Assembly (NCBI GenBank): GCA_022511125.1
Contig: JAFLSD010000003.1
Coordinates: 186,001-250,000 of the forward strand
Direction: 5' to 3'
Origin: Paramuribaculum sp.
GTDB lineage: Bacteria > Bacteroidota > Bacteroidia > Bacteroidales > Muribaculaceae
DNA length: 64,000 nucleotides
In this document: positions 43,850 through 53,612 of the stretch, in pieces
Numbering within the stretch: the first letter of the stretch is position 1
How the letters are laid out: each line of letters begins with the position of its first letter
Translations under genes and position numbers: made by a program
Notes under the pieces: generated by a model
Seen by the model: only the letters and a program-made list of their open reading frames with translations
The model's database searches: none
Told to the model about the DNA's origin: nothing

Positions 43850-45322
43850 TTATTCAAATGATCCCATTTTGAGGAAGTTCACCTCGTCCTGAGTCAGATA
43901 GCGCCAGCGTCCTCGCGGCAAATTTTTCTTAGTCAGACCGGCAAAATAGACACGGTCGAGCTTGGTGACGTGATAACCCAAGCTTTCGAATATTCTTCTG
44001 ACTACGCGGTTACGTCCCGAGTGAATTTCGATTCCGGCTTGATTTCGATCGGTTTCGGTTGCATAAGAAATGGCATCGGCATGTATGGGTCCGTCCTCAA
44101 GTTCGATTCCGTCGGCAATCCTTTGCATGTCTTCCTCGGAAATGTCCTTGTCGGTCCAAACATGATAGATTTTCTTCTTGACAAACTTGGGGTGGGTCAG
44201 TTTGGATGCAAGGTCGCCATCGTTGGTCAGCAGAAGCACTCCGGTGGTGTTTCTGTCGAGGCGTCCTACAGGATATATTCTTTCGTCACAAGCACCCTTA
44301 ACGATATCCATAACGGTAATGCGGCCGTTAGGATCGTCACTTGTGGTAACGCAGTCTTTAGGTTTGTTGAGCAGAATATAACATTTTCTTTCCAATGTCA
44401 CCACCTTTCCGTCGTATTCCACCGTGTCGTTATGAGATATTTTAGTTCCCAGTTCGGTTACGACGTTGCCGTTGACCTTAACGAGTCCTTTCTGTATCAG
44501 TTCGTCGGCTTCTCTTCTTGAGCAAATACCGGCATTTGCCATGAATTTATTGAGGCGAACCTGTTCGTTTGGATCGGGTATGGGCATTTCATATTCCACA
44601 CGTTTGGGTCTCGGCACGAAGCTTTTTCCTCCGTGAGGCATGCCGAAGCGGTTATGTCGAATCTGTTGACCTCCTCTGTTCTGGTTGAATCCCTGAGGAC
44701 GTCCTTGATTATATCCTTGCTGGCGGTTCTGGCCATAGCCCTGATTGTTTCTGTTATAGCCACCCTGCTGGCGGTTGTAGCCACCTTGGGGACGATTCTG
44801 GCCGTAACCCTGATTGTTTCTGTTATAGCCACCCTGCTGGCGGTTATATGCCCCTTGCTGGCGGTTCTGGCCGTAACCCTGATTGTTTCTGTTATAGCCA
44901 CCCTGCTGGCGGTTGTAGCCACCTTGGGGACGATTCTGGCCGTAACCCTGCTGATAACGGGGTCTGTAGCCGTTATTGGCGTGGGTCTGCCCTTCCGCGG
45001 TATTTCCTTCTGTGTCGGAAGCATTCCCTTCAGTAGGTTGCTGATTGTACTGGGGGCGCTGACGATATCCCTGGAAATCCTGATTGTAGCGGTTGTAACC
45101 ACCTTGCTGATTGAAGCGGTTGTTGTATCCCTGAGACCGCTGTTGATATCCACCCTGGATTCTCGGTCTGTGTGGTCGAGGGTTCTCTACGCTCTGATCG
45201 TTTGAAAAATTTGAAGCATTATCCGATGAATGTTGTGTAGCAGCATCTTCTTTGCTCTCAGATGAAATCCTTTGTTCCCCGATACGTGGACGTTTTGGTT
45301 TTCTTTCGTTTAGGTCTTCCAT
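43850..45322 (-). CDS. RsuA/RluB-type rRNA pseudouridine synthase with long Gln/Gly/Asn-rich N-terminal repeats
   Basis: 490 residues. The last 240 are the enzyme: an S4 RNA-binding domain (RLNKFMANAGICSRREADELIQKGLVKVNG) and a catalytic domain with GRLDRNTTGVLLLTNDG, which contains the essential Asp. RluB-type enzymes convert a specific uridine of 23S rRNA. The first 240 residues are low complexity, with 23-residue repeats of GGYNRQQGGYNRNNQGYGQN type. Such RG/QG-rich extensions are common on Bacteroidetes RluB and may bind RNA or be disordered. The -7 box at 45386-45393 gives a leader of about 57 nt. It heads the operon to mnmE. Confidence 0.92.
   Translation of the reverse strand: MEDLNERKPKRPRIGEQRISSESKEDAATQHSSDNASNFSNDQSVENPRPHRPRIQGGYQQRSQGYNNRFNQQGGYNRYNQDFQGYRQRPQYNQQPTEGNASDTEGNTAEGQTHANNGYRPRYQQGYGQNRPQGGYNRQQGGYNRNNQGYGQNRQQGAYNRQQGGYNRNNQGYGQNRPQGGYNRQQGGYNRNNQGYGQNRQQGYNQGRPQGFNQNRGGQQIRHNRFGMPHGGKSFVPRPKRVEYEMPIPDPNEQVRLNKFMANAGICSRREADELIQKGLVKVNGNVVTELGTKISHNDTVEYDGKVVTLERKCYILLNKPKDCVTTSDDPNGRITVMDIVKGACDERIYPVGRLDRNTTGVLLLTNDGDLASKLTHPKFVKKKIYHVWTDKDISEEDMQRIADGIELEDGPIHADAISYATETDRNQAGIEIHSGRNRVVRRIFESLGYHVTKLDRVYFAGLTKKNLPRGRWRYLTQDEVNFLKMGSFE
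44753..44960 (-). repeat. 69-bp coding tandem repeats in the pseudouridine synthase gene
   Basis: Units begin at 44753, 44822 and 44891 (period 69 bp, 23 residues). Units 1 and 3 are nearly identical and unit 2 is a variant. Degenerate half-units flank them (44690-45160). Recombination or slippage here changes length in frame. Confidence 0.85.
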
Positions 45323-45385
45323 AAATTTTTTTCTTTAATAATGTCATTAATTCTGCCTCGCGGCGGTCATTTTTGAAAAGCATTG

Positions 45386-45393
45386 CAAAAATA
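45386..45393 (-). promoter_or_regulatory. -7 box of the pseudouridine synthase-asnS-mnmE run
   Basis: Minus-strand TATTTTTG (TAnnTTTG), 64 bp before ATG 45322. Confidence 0.5.
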
Positions 45394-45529
45394 GCTTTTT
45401 TCCAATAAATCAGAAAAAAAAGCCGACGATATTTTATGTATAGTCACTTTTCCATGTAATTATCTATCATAGCCGTGAGATATGATTTTCTCGATTGAGG
45501 AAACTTTTCGGATTGACCCGAATATTTTG

Positions 45530-45537
45530 TAACTTTG
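45530..45537 (+). promoter_or_regulatory. -7 box of the DUF2461-mutS operon
   Basis: TAACTTTG followed by CGGT and then ATG at 45542. Only 4 bp separate the box from the start codon, so the transcript should start at or inside the ATG. Confidence 0.7.
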
Positions 45538-45541
45538 CGGT

Positions 45542-46207
45542 ATGGGTTACATGAATGAACTTTACGGTTTTCTGGAAGAAGTTTCGGTTAATAACAACCG
45601 GGGATGGTTCGCATCTCAGAAGCAGACCTACGAGCGACTGCGAAAGGAGTGGCTTGACGATATCGACCGTATGATCGCCGCGATGAGCGTCTGGGAGCCG
45701 TCGTTACGTGGACAGACGGCAAAATCGAGCGCGTACCGCTTTTACCGTGACACCCGCTTTTCTCCAGACAAGTCACCGTTTAAAACATATTTTTCTGCAG
45801 CCATGGGCCCGAAGGGTAAGAAGTCGGGGTACGGCTGCTATTACATCGAGACGGGCATACGTAACGATAACGGTCTTTATGGCGGGATATGGTGTCCGGA
45901 TGTGGCGGTTCTGAAAAAATTGCGTCATGCGATAGTGGACAACATCGAAGAATTCGAAGGTATTTTAGACGAGCCATCGATGAAGAAGCTCTATCCGGGA
46001 TGGATAGGCCAACAGTTAAAAACCGTCCCTAAAGGTTGGGCAAAGGATCATCCCAACGCCGAATATCTCCGACTTAAGGATTACGGTAAGGCTCACTTCG
46101 TCGCGAAGGAGTTCTTCCTCGACAAGAATTGGCCTGAGGAAGCATCAGAACTATTCAGGGTTCTAAAGCCGTTTATCGATTTTCTGAATTATTCAATCGA
46201 CGAGTGA
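45542..46207 (+). CDS. DUF2461 domain protein
   Basis: 221 residues. The family pattern is clear: [31 protein letters not shown] at the start, [43 protein letters not shown] in the middle, [18 protein letters not shown] and a C-terminal F-V-A-K-EF block. The function is unknown; the family is widespread in Bacteroidetes and Actinobacteria. It has no signal or membrane segment. It precedes mutS by 1 bp, so the two are cotranscribed. The start is fixed by the promoter 4 bp upstream. Confidence 0.9.
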   Translation: MGYMNELYGFLEEVSVNNNRGWFASQKQTYERLRKEWLDDIDRMIAAMSVWEPSLRGQTAKSSAYRFYRDTRFSPDKSPFKTYFSAAMGPKGKKSGYGCYYIETGIRNDNGLYGGIWCPDVAVLKKLRHAIVDNIEEFEGILDEPSMKKLYPGWIGQQLKTVPKGWAKDHPNAEYLRLKDYGKAHFVAKEFFLDKNWPEEASELFRVLKPFIDFLNYSIDE

Positions 46208-46208
46208 C

Positions 46209-48836
46209 ATGGCGAAGAAAGTGGTAGAAACACCGTTGATGAAGCAGTATTTCGAGATGAAGCGAAAACATCCCGACGCAGTGTTGCTTTTCAGGGTTGG
46301 CGATTTCTACGAGACATTTTCCGAAGACGCAATCACGACTTCTGAAATTTTAGGGATCACACTGACAAAAAGAGCCAACGGTTATGCCGCTTCTGTCGAA
46401 CTGGCCGGGTTCCCTCATCACGCACTGGACACTTATCTACCGAAATTGGTGAGAGCCGGGAAGCGCGTGGCCATTTGCGAGCAACTGGAGGATCCGAAAC
46501 TGACCAAGAAGTTGGTGAAGCGCGGAATCACCGAGCTTGTCACTCCGGGGGTTTCGATCAATGATAATATTCTCGACCACAAGGAGAATAATTTTCTTGC
46601 GGCAGTCCATTTCGGCAACGGGCCGATGGGAGTGGCTTTCTTAGATATCTCCACGGGAGAGTTTCTGACCGCTGAGGGTGATAGTGACTATATCGACAAG
46701 CTCCTGACTAATTTCGCTCCAAAAGAGTTATTAGTCGAGAGGGACAAGCGCAGGCGGTTGGATGAAGTTCTCTCCAACAAGTATCTGACATTCGATCTTG
46801 ACGATTGGATTTTCACAAAGGAGGCGGCTACCGAGAGACTTCTGAAACAATTCGAGACAGGTTCGCTCAAGGGGTTCGGCATCCATTCGATGCCGGCAGC
46901 GATAATTGCTTCGGGGGCGATCCTCCACTATCTGGATATCACGCAACATACGCGGGTAGGTCATATTTCCTCAATTTCCAGAATCGAAGAGGATAAGTAC
47001 GTTCGTCTGGATAAATTCACTATCCGTAACCTAGAGCTATTGGAAGGAATGGGCGAGGATGGGAAATCGTTAGTAAGCGTGATAGACAGGACGGTCAGCC
47101 CAATGGGTGCGCGTCTGTTGAGACGTTGGCTTCTCTTCCCTCTGAAAGATCCGGTGGCGATCAACAAGCGTCTGGACGTGGTGGAATATTTTTTCAGACA
47201 TCCGGACAAGCGTGAAGAAATCAAAGGTTGGTTAGAGCAGATAGGTGATCTGGAAAGGTTGACCGCCAAAGTTGGAGTGGGGAGAGTGTCTCCCCGGGAA
47301 TTGGTTCAGTTGCGGATGGCATTGTCGGCGGTCGGTCCGATCAAGGAAATCTGTATGTCGTCGGATCAAGTTGGAGTGCGAGCGATCGGGGAACAGCTCA
47401 ATCCATGTACGGCAGTGCGAGACACGATAGCTCGCACAATCATGGATGACGCTCCGGTAGCGTTGAACCGCGGCCAGGTGATCAAGCCAGGTGTGGACGA
47501 GGAACTTGACGAACTGCGTCATGTGGCTTTCAGCGGCAAGGATTATCTGATGGAAATCCAGAGTCGCGAAAGTGCCGCCACGGGCATTCCGTCGCTGAAG
47601 ATAGGGTACAACAATGTTTTCGGGTATTATATCGAGGTTACGAACACTCACAAGTCGAAAGTGCCGGGAGAATGGATAAGGAAGCAGACTCTGGTAAACG
47701 CCGAACGCTATATCACCGAGGAGCTGAAACACTATGAAGAGAAGATTCTGGGAGCTCAGGAGAAAATAGCTGTCATCGAGGCGAGAATCTATAACGAATT
47801 GGTGGCAAACGTGGCGGAATATATCCACGCGATTCAGCTTGACGCCGCACAATTGGCGCGTCTGGACGTTCTTTCGTCGTTCACGCGGATAGCGATCGAG
47901 AACCGCTATAACCGTCCGGTAGTCGACGATTCTTTGGAGTTGAATATCGTGGAGGGCCGTCATCCGGTGATAGAAAAACAGTTGCCTCCGGGTGAAAAAT
48001 ATATATCCAATACTGTCGATCTGTCGAATAACGGGACTCAGATCATGATGATAACCGGTCCGAATATGTCGGGTAAATCGGCATTGCTGCGCCAGACGGC
48101 TTTGAATGTTCTGTTGGCGCAGATCGGTTCGTTTGTAGCTGCAGACAGCGCCAAAATCGGGGTAGTCGACAAAATTTTCACGCGAGTTGGAGCAAGTGAC
48201 AACATATCTTTGGGCGAATCGACTTTCATGGTAGAAATGACTGAGGCGGCTTCAATCCTGAACAATATGAGCGAACGTTCTCTGATACTGTTCGACGAAT
48301 TGGGAAGAGGGACCTCGACCTACGACGGCATTTCGATAGCATGGGCAATCGTGGAACATATCCACGATTACGGCGACATCCGTCCGAAAACTCTGTTTGC
48401 CACTCATTATCATGAGCTTAACGAAATGGAGAAGAATTTCGGAAGAGTGGTGAATTATAACGTGTCGGTTCGTGAAATCGACGGCAAGATAGTGTTCCTG
48501 AGAAAATTGGCCCGTGGTGGGAGCGAGCATAGTTTCGGTATCCATGTAGCGAAGCTTGCGGGTATGCCGAAGTCGATAGTCAAGAGAGCGGATCAGGTTT
48601 TGGAGCGGCTCGAGGAGGCAAACCGCCGTGAGGGAGGAGAAAAAATCGAAAAGACTCTCGACGAAATCGGTGCAGGAGGAGGAAGCGGTATGCAACTATC
48701 ATTCTTCCAGCTTGATGATCCAGTTCTGTCGCAGGTGAGAAACGAGATACTCAATACGGACATCAACAATCTCACTCCCATGGCCGCGTTGAATAAACTC
48801 CATGACATCAAGCAGATCCTTACAGGCAAAGGTTGA
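46209..48836 (+). CDS. mutS: DNA mismatch repair ATPase MutS
   Basis: 875 residues, full length. The mismatch-contact motif is [12 protein letters not shown] near residue 31. The connector, lever and clamp domains follow, then the ATPase with Walker [15 protein letters not shown], the MutS signature ([17 protein letters not shown]...[16 protein letters not shown]) and a C-terminal [12 protein letters not shown] block. MutS finds base mismatches and small loops and recruits MutL. The protein ends in a helix-rich tail as in family I MutS. It shares a transcript with DUF2461. Confidence 0.98.
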   Translation: MAKKVVETPLMKQYFEMKRKHPDAVLLFRVGDFYETFSEDAITTSEILGITLTKRANGYAASVELAGFPHHALDTYLPKLVRAGKRVAICEQLEDPKLTKKLVKRGITELVTPGVSINDNILDHKENNFLAAVHFGNGPMGVAFLDISTGEFLTAEGDSDYIDKLLTNFAPKELLVERDKRRRLDEVLSNKYLTFDLDDWIFTKEAATERLLKQFETGSLKGFGIHSMPAAIIASGAILHYLDITQHTRVGHISSISRIEEDKYVRLDKFTIRNLELLEGMGEDGKSLVSVIDRTVSPMGARLLRRWLLFPLKDPVAINKRLDVVEYFFRHPDKREEIKGWLEQIGDLERLTAKVGVGRVSPRELVQLRMALSAVGPIKEICMSSDQVGVRAIGEQLNPCTAVRDTIARTIMDDAPVALNRGQVIKPGVDEELDELRHVAFSGKDYLMEIQSRESAATGIPSLKIGYNNVFGYYIEVTNTHKSKVPGEWIRKQTLVNAERYITEELKHYEEKILGAQEKIAVIEARIYNELVANVAEYIHAIQLDAAQLARLDVLSSFTRIAIENRYNRPVVDDSLELNIVEGRHPVIEKQLPPGEKYISNTVDLSNNGTQIMMITGPNMSGKSALLRQTALNVLLAQIGSFVAADSAKIGVVDKIFTRVGASDNISLGESTFMVEMTEAASILNNMSERSLILFDELGRGTSTYDGISIAWAIVEHIHDYGDIRPKTLFATHYHELNEMEKNFGRVVNYNVSVREIDGKIVFLRKLARGGSEHSFGIHVAKLAGMPKSIVKRADQVLERLEEANRREGGEKIEKTLDEIGAGGGSGMQLSFFQLDDPVLSQVRNEILNTDINNLTPMAALNKLHDIKQILTGKG

Positions 48837-48950
48837 AAACGGGATGGTGTAATCCATGACTATGTACGAGACAGCATTTTTACAGCCAACCGTTAAAAAT
48901 ATTTAAATCCGACTATTGAAAAAACATTGATTTTATTGCAAATCAAGCAT

Positions 48951-49022
48951 TAAGGGTGGGCAACTTTTAGAGTATAGGCCAAATTCGCAGATTGAGGGTT
49001 TAATCGTGTTGTAATTTTGCGA
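48951..49022 (+). repeat. 72-bp promoter-like repeat, copy 2
   Basis: Inverse copy of 26474-26545, with 2 mismatches in the 47-bp core (48952-48998). TTG at 48992-48994, a 17-bp spacer and TAATTTTG at 49012-49019 form a -33/-7 pair pointing right. No plus-strand gene follows; the next gene is on the other strand. Confidence 0.85.
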
Positions 49023-49023
49023 C

Positions 49024-49130
49024 GAATCCCTCGGAGACATGTAGAATCCACGTCTCAAAAAGGATTTGCGAACATTGACATCTTTATTTCAACAATTTGG
49101 GGAAAACAGGACGTTTTTCCCTGTCGTTTT
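49024..49130 (+). ncRNA. Candidate small RNA behind the repeated promoter (speculative)
   Basis: Starts about 5 bp after the -7 box TAATTTTG. The segment includes a GAGAC/GTCTC hairpin and ends near the GGGAAAA/TTTTCCC stem at 49100-49121, followed by a T-containing tail. No protein frame of family character was seen. Only promoter similarity and structure support it. Confidence 0.25.
49100..49121. terminator. Hairpin between the acetyltransferase gene and the repeat
   Basis: GGGAAAA/TTTTCCC, 7-bp stem with an 8-nt loop, 27 bp past the acetyltransferase stop. It could end transcripts from either side. Confidence 0.5.
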
Positions 49131-49148
49131 CATCAGAAAAGTTTCGGT

Positions 49149-49721
49149 TCAGGATAAATTTTTTATAAACTTGGCCGGTACACCTCCCACTACCGTATTC
49201 GCCTCAACATCCTTAGTGACCACCGATCCGGCAGCTACCACGGCGTTATCTCCCACCGTCACTCCCGCAAGAATGGTAGAGTTTGATCCGATCCAAACGT
49301 TTCTGCCGAGAACGATGGGCTTGGGGATGCAAATCTGTCGCTTTTGAGGGTCAAGATCATGGTTTAAGGTTGCAAACACGACATTATGACCAATCAAAGA
49401 TCCGTCGCCAATCCAAACTCCTCCCTGATCCTGAAACTGACAGCAAGCGTTGATAAACACATTCTCACCCACATGGGTGTTTCTCCCGAAATCCGTATAG
49501 TAGGGAGGGAAAACTCTGAATGATTCAGGCGTTTTATAACCATACAGCTCCGACATCAACTCCCTAATCTGCTCCATGGTATGGTATCTGCCGTTTAACT
49601 CGAAAGTGACCTTTCTCGCGCGGTCACTCTGACTGTTCAACACTTCTATCGCCTCGGGCGTGTCCAACGGTTTGCCCGACTTGACAAATTCTTTAAACTC
49701 TTCAATCGTCATAATTCTCAA
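49149..49721 (-). CDS. Sugar O-acetyltransferase, maltose/galactoside acetyltransferase type
   Basis: 190 residues. An N-terminal Mac-like helical segment (ELNGRYHTMEQIRELMSELYG) is followed by a left-handed beta-helix of hexapeptide repeats (NTHVGENVFINACCQFQDQGGVWIGDGSLIG, VWIGSNSTILAGVTVGDNAVVAAGSVVTKDV). The catalytic histidine is in FATLNHDLDP. These enzymes acetylate sugars with acetyl-CoA. The Mac region is shorter or diverged from classical LacA/Maa, so the substrate is uncertain. It follows the DUF4932 gene by 3 bp. Confidence 0.92.
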   Translation of the reverse strand: MRIMTIEEFKEFVKSGKPLDTPEAIEVLNSQSDRARKVTFELNGRYHTMEQIRELMSELYGYKTPESFRVFPPYYTDFGRNTHVGENVFINACCQFQDQGGVWIGDGSLIGHNVVFATLNHDLDPQKRQICIPKPIVLGRNVWIGSNSTILAGVTVGDNAVVAAGSVVTKDVEANTVVGGVPAKFIKNLS

Positions 49722-49724
49722 TTC

Positions 49725-50849
49725 TTAGTGTGAAACTACAGTATCAACTTTGTCGGAAAGCCCTTTTGCGTAATTATTGAAAAACTCGATAATCACGGGA
49801 TAGAATGTTTCGAATGAAGGATATGTTTCGTGATTCTGAATGTAGCCTTTAAGGACTTCCACCAATTCGGGCATCCAATAGAAACCAGAGGACATTTCCA
49901 TGACAATATTATGCCGCACTTGTTCGTCGGGTGTATCTCCTTCGATAAGATACAGAATCACAGCCGCTCGAACCAAAGACTCGTTCACGAGGGTTTTCCC
50001 CGTGGAATAGGCCATCCTTCCCATGGCATTTTCCGCGAACTCGAACATTTTATTTCCAGCCTGTTCGATCTGCTCTTTAAATTTCGGATTTTCGGCAAGG
50101 GGATTGACAAACGAATGATTGAATTCATGCACGACAGTGTTGAGATATATTTCGGGATCGGAAGAATAATAGGGCCGGCCATCTTCATTGAGGGCGTAAC
50201 CGATTATGGCATAAATATCGCGAGGGCGCCCAGGCATCTCAATAGAAGGGCCGTAGTTGCCTCCGCCGTTTGTAAACCCTATCACAATCTCAAAATTATC
50301 GACAGGTTCTATTCCATAAAACCGGTTGAACCAGCCGAGATTGAATCTGTCGATGACATTTTCGTCGAAACCTGCGCAGACTTGGTTATAAAAGGGTTTG
50401 TGGCGTTCAAAAAAATCGGAAAAATCGCTCCGTTTATAAAAATCAGTAATTTCTGAGGCAGCTGTAATTAAATCAACATCTCTCCAACGTCTTTCAGGAA
50501 GAATTGAATCATTGAATAGAGTGAAGTTATCGCCGTTCTTTTGAAGACAGAGAGCGAAAAACATCGGGGAATCGAATCCGACCCCATTGGAACGGCGGAG
50601 ACTATCCATCATCGAAACTGCCGGATGGTTTTTAAATTCGGAAAAATGTCGATCTATGTCGTCGATATATTCACCTGCCAGGTTCATGTTGTATTCGGGG
50701 TATCCGGCAAGATGGCATAGAATGCTCATCAACTCTATGCGTTCGTCGAATTTTGCAGTGATTTTCTTGTTTGTGTCATCCTTTCCAAAAAGGAGGAAAA
50801 GGGAAAAAGAGAAACAAATCAGGAGTAAAAAACGTTTCATGCAGTTCAT
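49725..50849 (-). CDS. DUF4932 putative zinc metalloprotease-like secreted protein
   Basis: 374 residues; ATG 50840 is an alternative start. It has a signal peptide (MKRFLLLICFSFSLFLLFG, cut near the following KDD). The sequence ELMSILCHLAGYPEYN and MFFALCLQKNGDNF is typical of DUF4932 in Bacteroidetes. The later TVVHEFNHSFVNP contains an HExxH-like element (HEFNH), a plausible zinc site, with ENAMGRMAYS and ESLVRAAVIL downstream possibly holding the third ligand. No lipobox cysteine was seen, so it is predicted periplasmic or secreted. The substrate is unknown. A -7 box at 51025-51032 would give a leader of about 170 nt. Confidence 0.8.
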   Translation of the reverse strand: MNCMKRFLLLICFSFSLFLLFGKDDTNKKITAKFDERIELMSILCHLAGYPEYNMNLAGEYIDDIDRHFSEFKNHPAVSMMDSLRRSNGVGFDSPMFFALCLQKNGDNFTLFNDSILPERRWRDVDLITAASEITDFYKRSDFSDFFERHKPFYNQVCAGFDENVIDRFNLGWFNRFYGIEPVDNFEIVIGFTNGGGNYGPSIEMPGRPRDIYAIIGYALNEDGRPYYSSDPEIYLNTVVHEFNHSFVNPLAENPKFKEQIEQAGNKMFEFAENAMGRMAYSTGKTLVNESLVRAAVILYLIEGDTPDEQVRHNIVMEMSSGFYWMPELVEVLKGYIQNHETYPSFETFYPVIIEFFNNYAKGLSDKVDTVVSH

Positions 50850-51024
50850 ATCATCGAATTGTGGAGAAATTTTTCATATTCCGATAAAAAGACCCATTAC
50901 TTAGATTATGAAGTTTTTGTCTTAACTATGAAATATTAGTTTGTTTAAATTCAGGTCAGCAGAAGGGGTCAAGACACATCAGAAAATGAATACTTTTTTA
51001 GATGTTCGACATTAAGAGTTTCGG

Positions 51025-51032
51025 CAAAGTTA
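51025..51032 (-). promoter_or_regulatory. -7 box upstream of the DUF4932 gene
   Basis: Minus-strand TAACTTTG (TAnnTTTG) in the 274-bp gap between the receptor gene and the DUF4932 gene; nothing else was seen in that gap. Confidence 0.5.
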
Positions 51033-51123
51033 ATTATTCTCGCTGATATTTTGTTCTTTTGGGATATCCTTTTGGTAAAATTGAAAACGTAAATCACTGC
51101 TGCTCAACAGTCTTAATTTTAAG

Positions 51124-53217
51124 CTATTTCATAATAGCAGAAGATGAAGAACTCGAATTTTGCAATTCATCGCCATGTCTTATTTTCTTACCGAAATTGA
51201 AAGTATAACTTGCCGTGATATTGATGAACTGATGAGAGGAAGCAGAATAGGTTTTTGTTGTGCTGTCATACCATCGGCTGTTAATCCATGCCGTTTGCCT
51301 CAGCCAGTCACGACGGAAGATATTAATAGCCGAAGCATTGACATTCCATTTTCCGTTGCTCCATCCTATTTTCAGACTGTAATAATCCTTGTTTGCGGCA
51401 TATATGGCATAGTTGTCGTCTTCCAACAATTCTTTGCCGCCGGTGGAATAATACGCTGTAGCATAACAGTTTTTGAGGTAATAAGTTGCACTTAGAGTGA
51501 CTCCAGGATTGACAACAGTATGAGAGTAAATGCCTGTCAGATTTTCATATATCAACCGTGGCCGTGCCGTTAAAACAACTGATCTGTTGAACAACTTTAG
51601 AGAAGCCGAAACACCGACACTCAACATATCGTAATCACCAACATCCTGCAGCGTCCGCAACATCGTTCCGCCCGGGCCGTCGGGAGTAAAGACCGGAGCA
51701 ATGAATTGAGATAAATGGTACCACTCCGCATATCCGCTCATTGAAAATCTGTTATTTGGGAACAACGAATATTCGCCGTTTAAGTTTAGAGTCTGTTTGT
51801 TTTTCAACAATGGGTTTCCCGTCTGCCACAACAATTCATTCACTTGCAAAACATCGGGTGTCTTTTCAGCCAAATCAATTGTCTTCACCCCATAACTAAA
51901 AGAGAGTTCAAATTGATTCTTATCGTTTGGTGAATAAGATGCATTAACTTGTGCCAATGGGATAACACTATTACTTTTAATGCCGCTTATGGTATTGGAT
52001 TCGGCGACAACGCCACCAGCCAGAAAAACATTAAATTTCCGGTTACTGAAAGTATATGACGGAGTAATAGCCCAACCATATTGATTGAAAGCCGGAGCTG
52101 CCGCGGTATTACCGGTATATTTTACTTTATCATGTGAGTATGCCCCAAAGAACCAGAGGCCTAATGTATGCTTATCGCAGAATGTTTTCGAAGCGGTACC
52201 ATTCGCAGTCAGGGTTATATGATTTTCAAGGGCATCGGTGACTATCTCATTATCATCAGACCGATAGAGCGTATTTGAGACGTTGTGAGTATAATCGATA
52301 TTTGTGAATAAACTCACTTGCCATTGTCGCCCCAAATCAAAATAAAACCGTCCGTTCCAATAGGGATTGACGGATTTGGAATTTGAATTATTTAGGAAAA
52401 GGCTCGGGGTGGATTGGAAAAGCGGACTTGAAAACAAGACCTTACCGCTGTAATCAGCATGAGGCTGATTATCGGAAATGAAGCTGAACGTGTTAGAGAT
52501 GGAAATTTTGTCGGAATCGTAACGGGCACGGAAAGATCCCCATATATAATTTTGTTGATAACGGCTGTCGTCGAGTGTCGTTGAACGAGTGATATCAGCC
52601 ACAGTTCCATCGGATTGGGGGAGACGGAATATCTGATCCTGCTCGGTGCCGGTATGTCCACGATCGGAATATTTATCCTAGAAATTAATATCGTAAGTCA
52701 TTTGTTTATAGGAAGCCTTGACGTAAGCCTGTCCACTTCCCGAACCGGCAAAAATGTTGCCAACGCCTGTAATTTTAGCATATCCACCGTAATCATAATG
52801 ATTGAGGATAATGTTGATAACATAATGGTTGTTTCCGAAACGGGTGTCGGTCGGATAACTCAGGAACTCCACTTTCTTAACATCCTGTGGATTGAGGGCG
52901 TCTTTCTCTGCTTGGGAAGCAAGTTCGTAGTCAATATAAATTGCTACACTTTTACCGCTGTTAGTCTGCACATCGCCGGTCGGGTCAACAACGATCTGAG
53001 GGATGGCCATTTTGGAAAGCAAATCAGCAGCGTTTTGTGAGGTTCGCTTAGAATTACGATCAGGCAGATAAGTTGTCTTGTTGGAAGAAGTGTATTGAGA
53101 AGCTCCTTCCACAACCACTTCATTAAGCACATAAGTGTCGATAGAATCGGTAGATTCTTGTGTCTGAGCCGCCGCAATAAAGGGAGTCATTATAATGGCG
53201 GCAATTATATTTTTCAT
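51124..53217 (-). pseudogene. Outer-membrane beta-barrel, TonB-receptor-like protein interrupted by an in-frame TAG
   Basis: One reading frame of 697 codons split by a single TAG at 52678-52680. The first part (53217-52681) has a signal peptide, a TonB-box-like YVLNEVVVEG and a plug domain (SQNAADLLSKMAIPQIVVDPTGDVQTNSGKSVAIYIDYELA..FLSYPTDTRFGNNHYVINIILN). After the stop the same frame goes on without a gap (DKYSDRGHTGTEQDQIFRLP..ADITRSTT) into a barrel ending FNFGKKIRHGDELQ. Only one codon is damaged, so this is a recent nonsense mutation or a sequencing error. TAG is a normal stop elsewhere here (for example at 2248-2250 and 63344-63346). The gene is last in the second ECF sigma operon. 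Confidence 0.85.
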
Positions 53218-53218
53218 T

Positions 53219-53611
53219 TTAATGGCTTTTTTTAGGGTTCAGCAGGGATAATGACACTTCATAAGTGTTAAGAGCTGCGAGAACCGAAGTTGTCCCAATT
53301 ACGATCCAAGCGATAGGGTTGAAATTATTGGCAAATGTCTTCAGCAAAGATTCCCTTGGCAGTGTCAATTGCCAATTTGAGACAGTATCGCTCAGATATG
53401 GCAATAGGAGCGAAAAGAGGAAGCCAACAATAAATCCCATAACAAGTCCTATTACAACAGCCTTTTTATTTCTTGACCGTGACTCAGCTGCATGTTGCCT
53501 GATGATATCAACGGTTGTCAAACTCCGTTGTAGATTATTCATGAATTGAACGTCGGATGTGAGTTCGGGCTCAAAGTCAGCAAATAATGATTTTATCTTA
53601 TCGTCTTCCAT
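53219..53611 (-). CDS. Small two-helix membrane protein, probable anti-sigma partner
   Basis: 130 residues. The N-terminal acidic part (MEDDKIKSLFADFEPELTSDVQFMNNLQRSLTTVDIIRQH) resembles the short cytoplasmic anchor domains following ECF sigma genes in Bacteroidetes. Two hydrophobic helices follow (VVIGLVMGFIVGFLFSLLLPYL and IAWIVIGTTSVLAALNTYEVSL). It lies 1 bp behind the sigma gene and 1 bp before the receptor gene, so all three are translated from one mRNA. Its role as anti-sigma factor rests on position and topology, not on a recognised domain. Confidence 0.7.
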   Translation of the reverse strand: MEDDKIKSLFADFEPELTSDVQFMNNLQRSLTTVDIIRQHAAESRSRNKKAVVIGLVMGFIVGFLFSLLLPYLSDTVSNWQLTLPRESLLKTFANNFNPIAWIVIGTTSVLAALNTYEVSLSLLNPKKSH

Positions 53612-53612
53612 A

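Larger units (their letters stand above)
48837..49148. other. Intergenic region between mutS and the acetyltransferase gene
   Basis: 312 bp between two convergent genes. It holds copy 2 of the 72-bp promoter-like repeat and a hairpin at 49100-49121. The plus-strand stretch 49024-49130 downstream of the repeat's promoter has no start codon-led frame of note and could be a short non-coding transcript. Confidence 0.6.

Noticed and set aside
44690..45160. Regularly spaced repeats that could suggest a CRISPR array
   Set aside because: The repeats are in frame within a coding sequence, contiguous without unique spacers, and encode QGGYNR units.
49066..49347. Small plus-strand frame behind the repeated promoter at 49012-49019
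   Set aside because: It runs antisense into the acetyltransferase gene and its translation has no protein character; a non-coding transcript is more plausible.
52678..52680. TAG recoded as an amino acid in the receptor gene
   Set aside because: TAG ends other genes in the window normally (2248-2250, 63344-63346) and no suppressor system is seen; a nonsense mutation is simpler.
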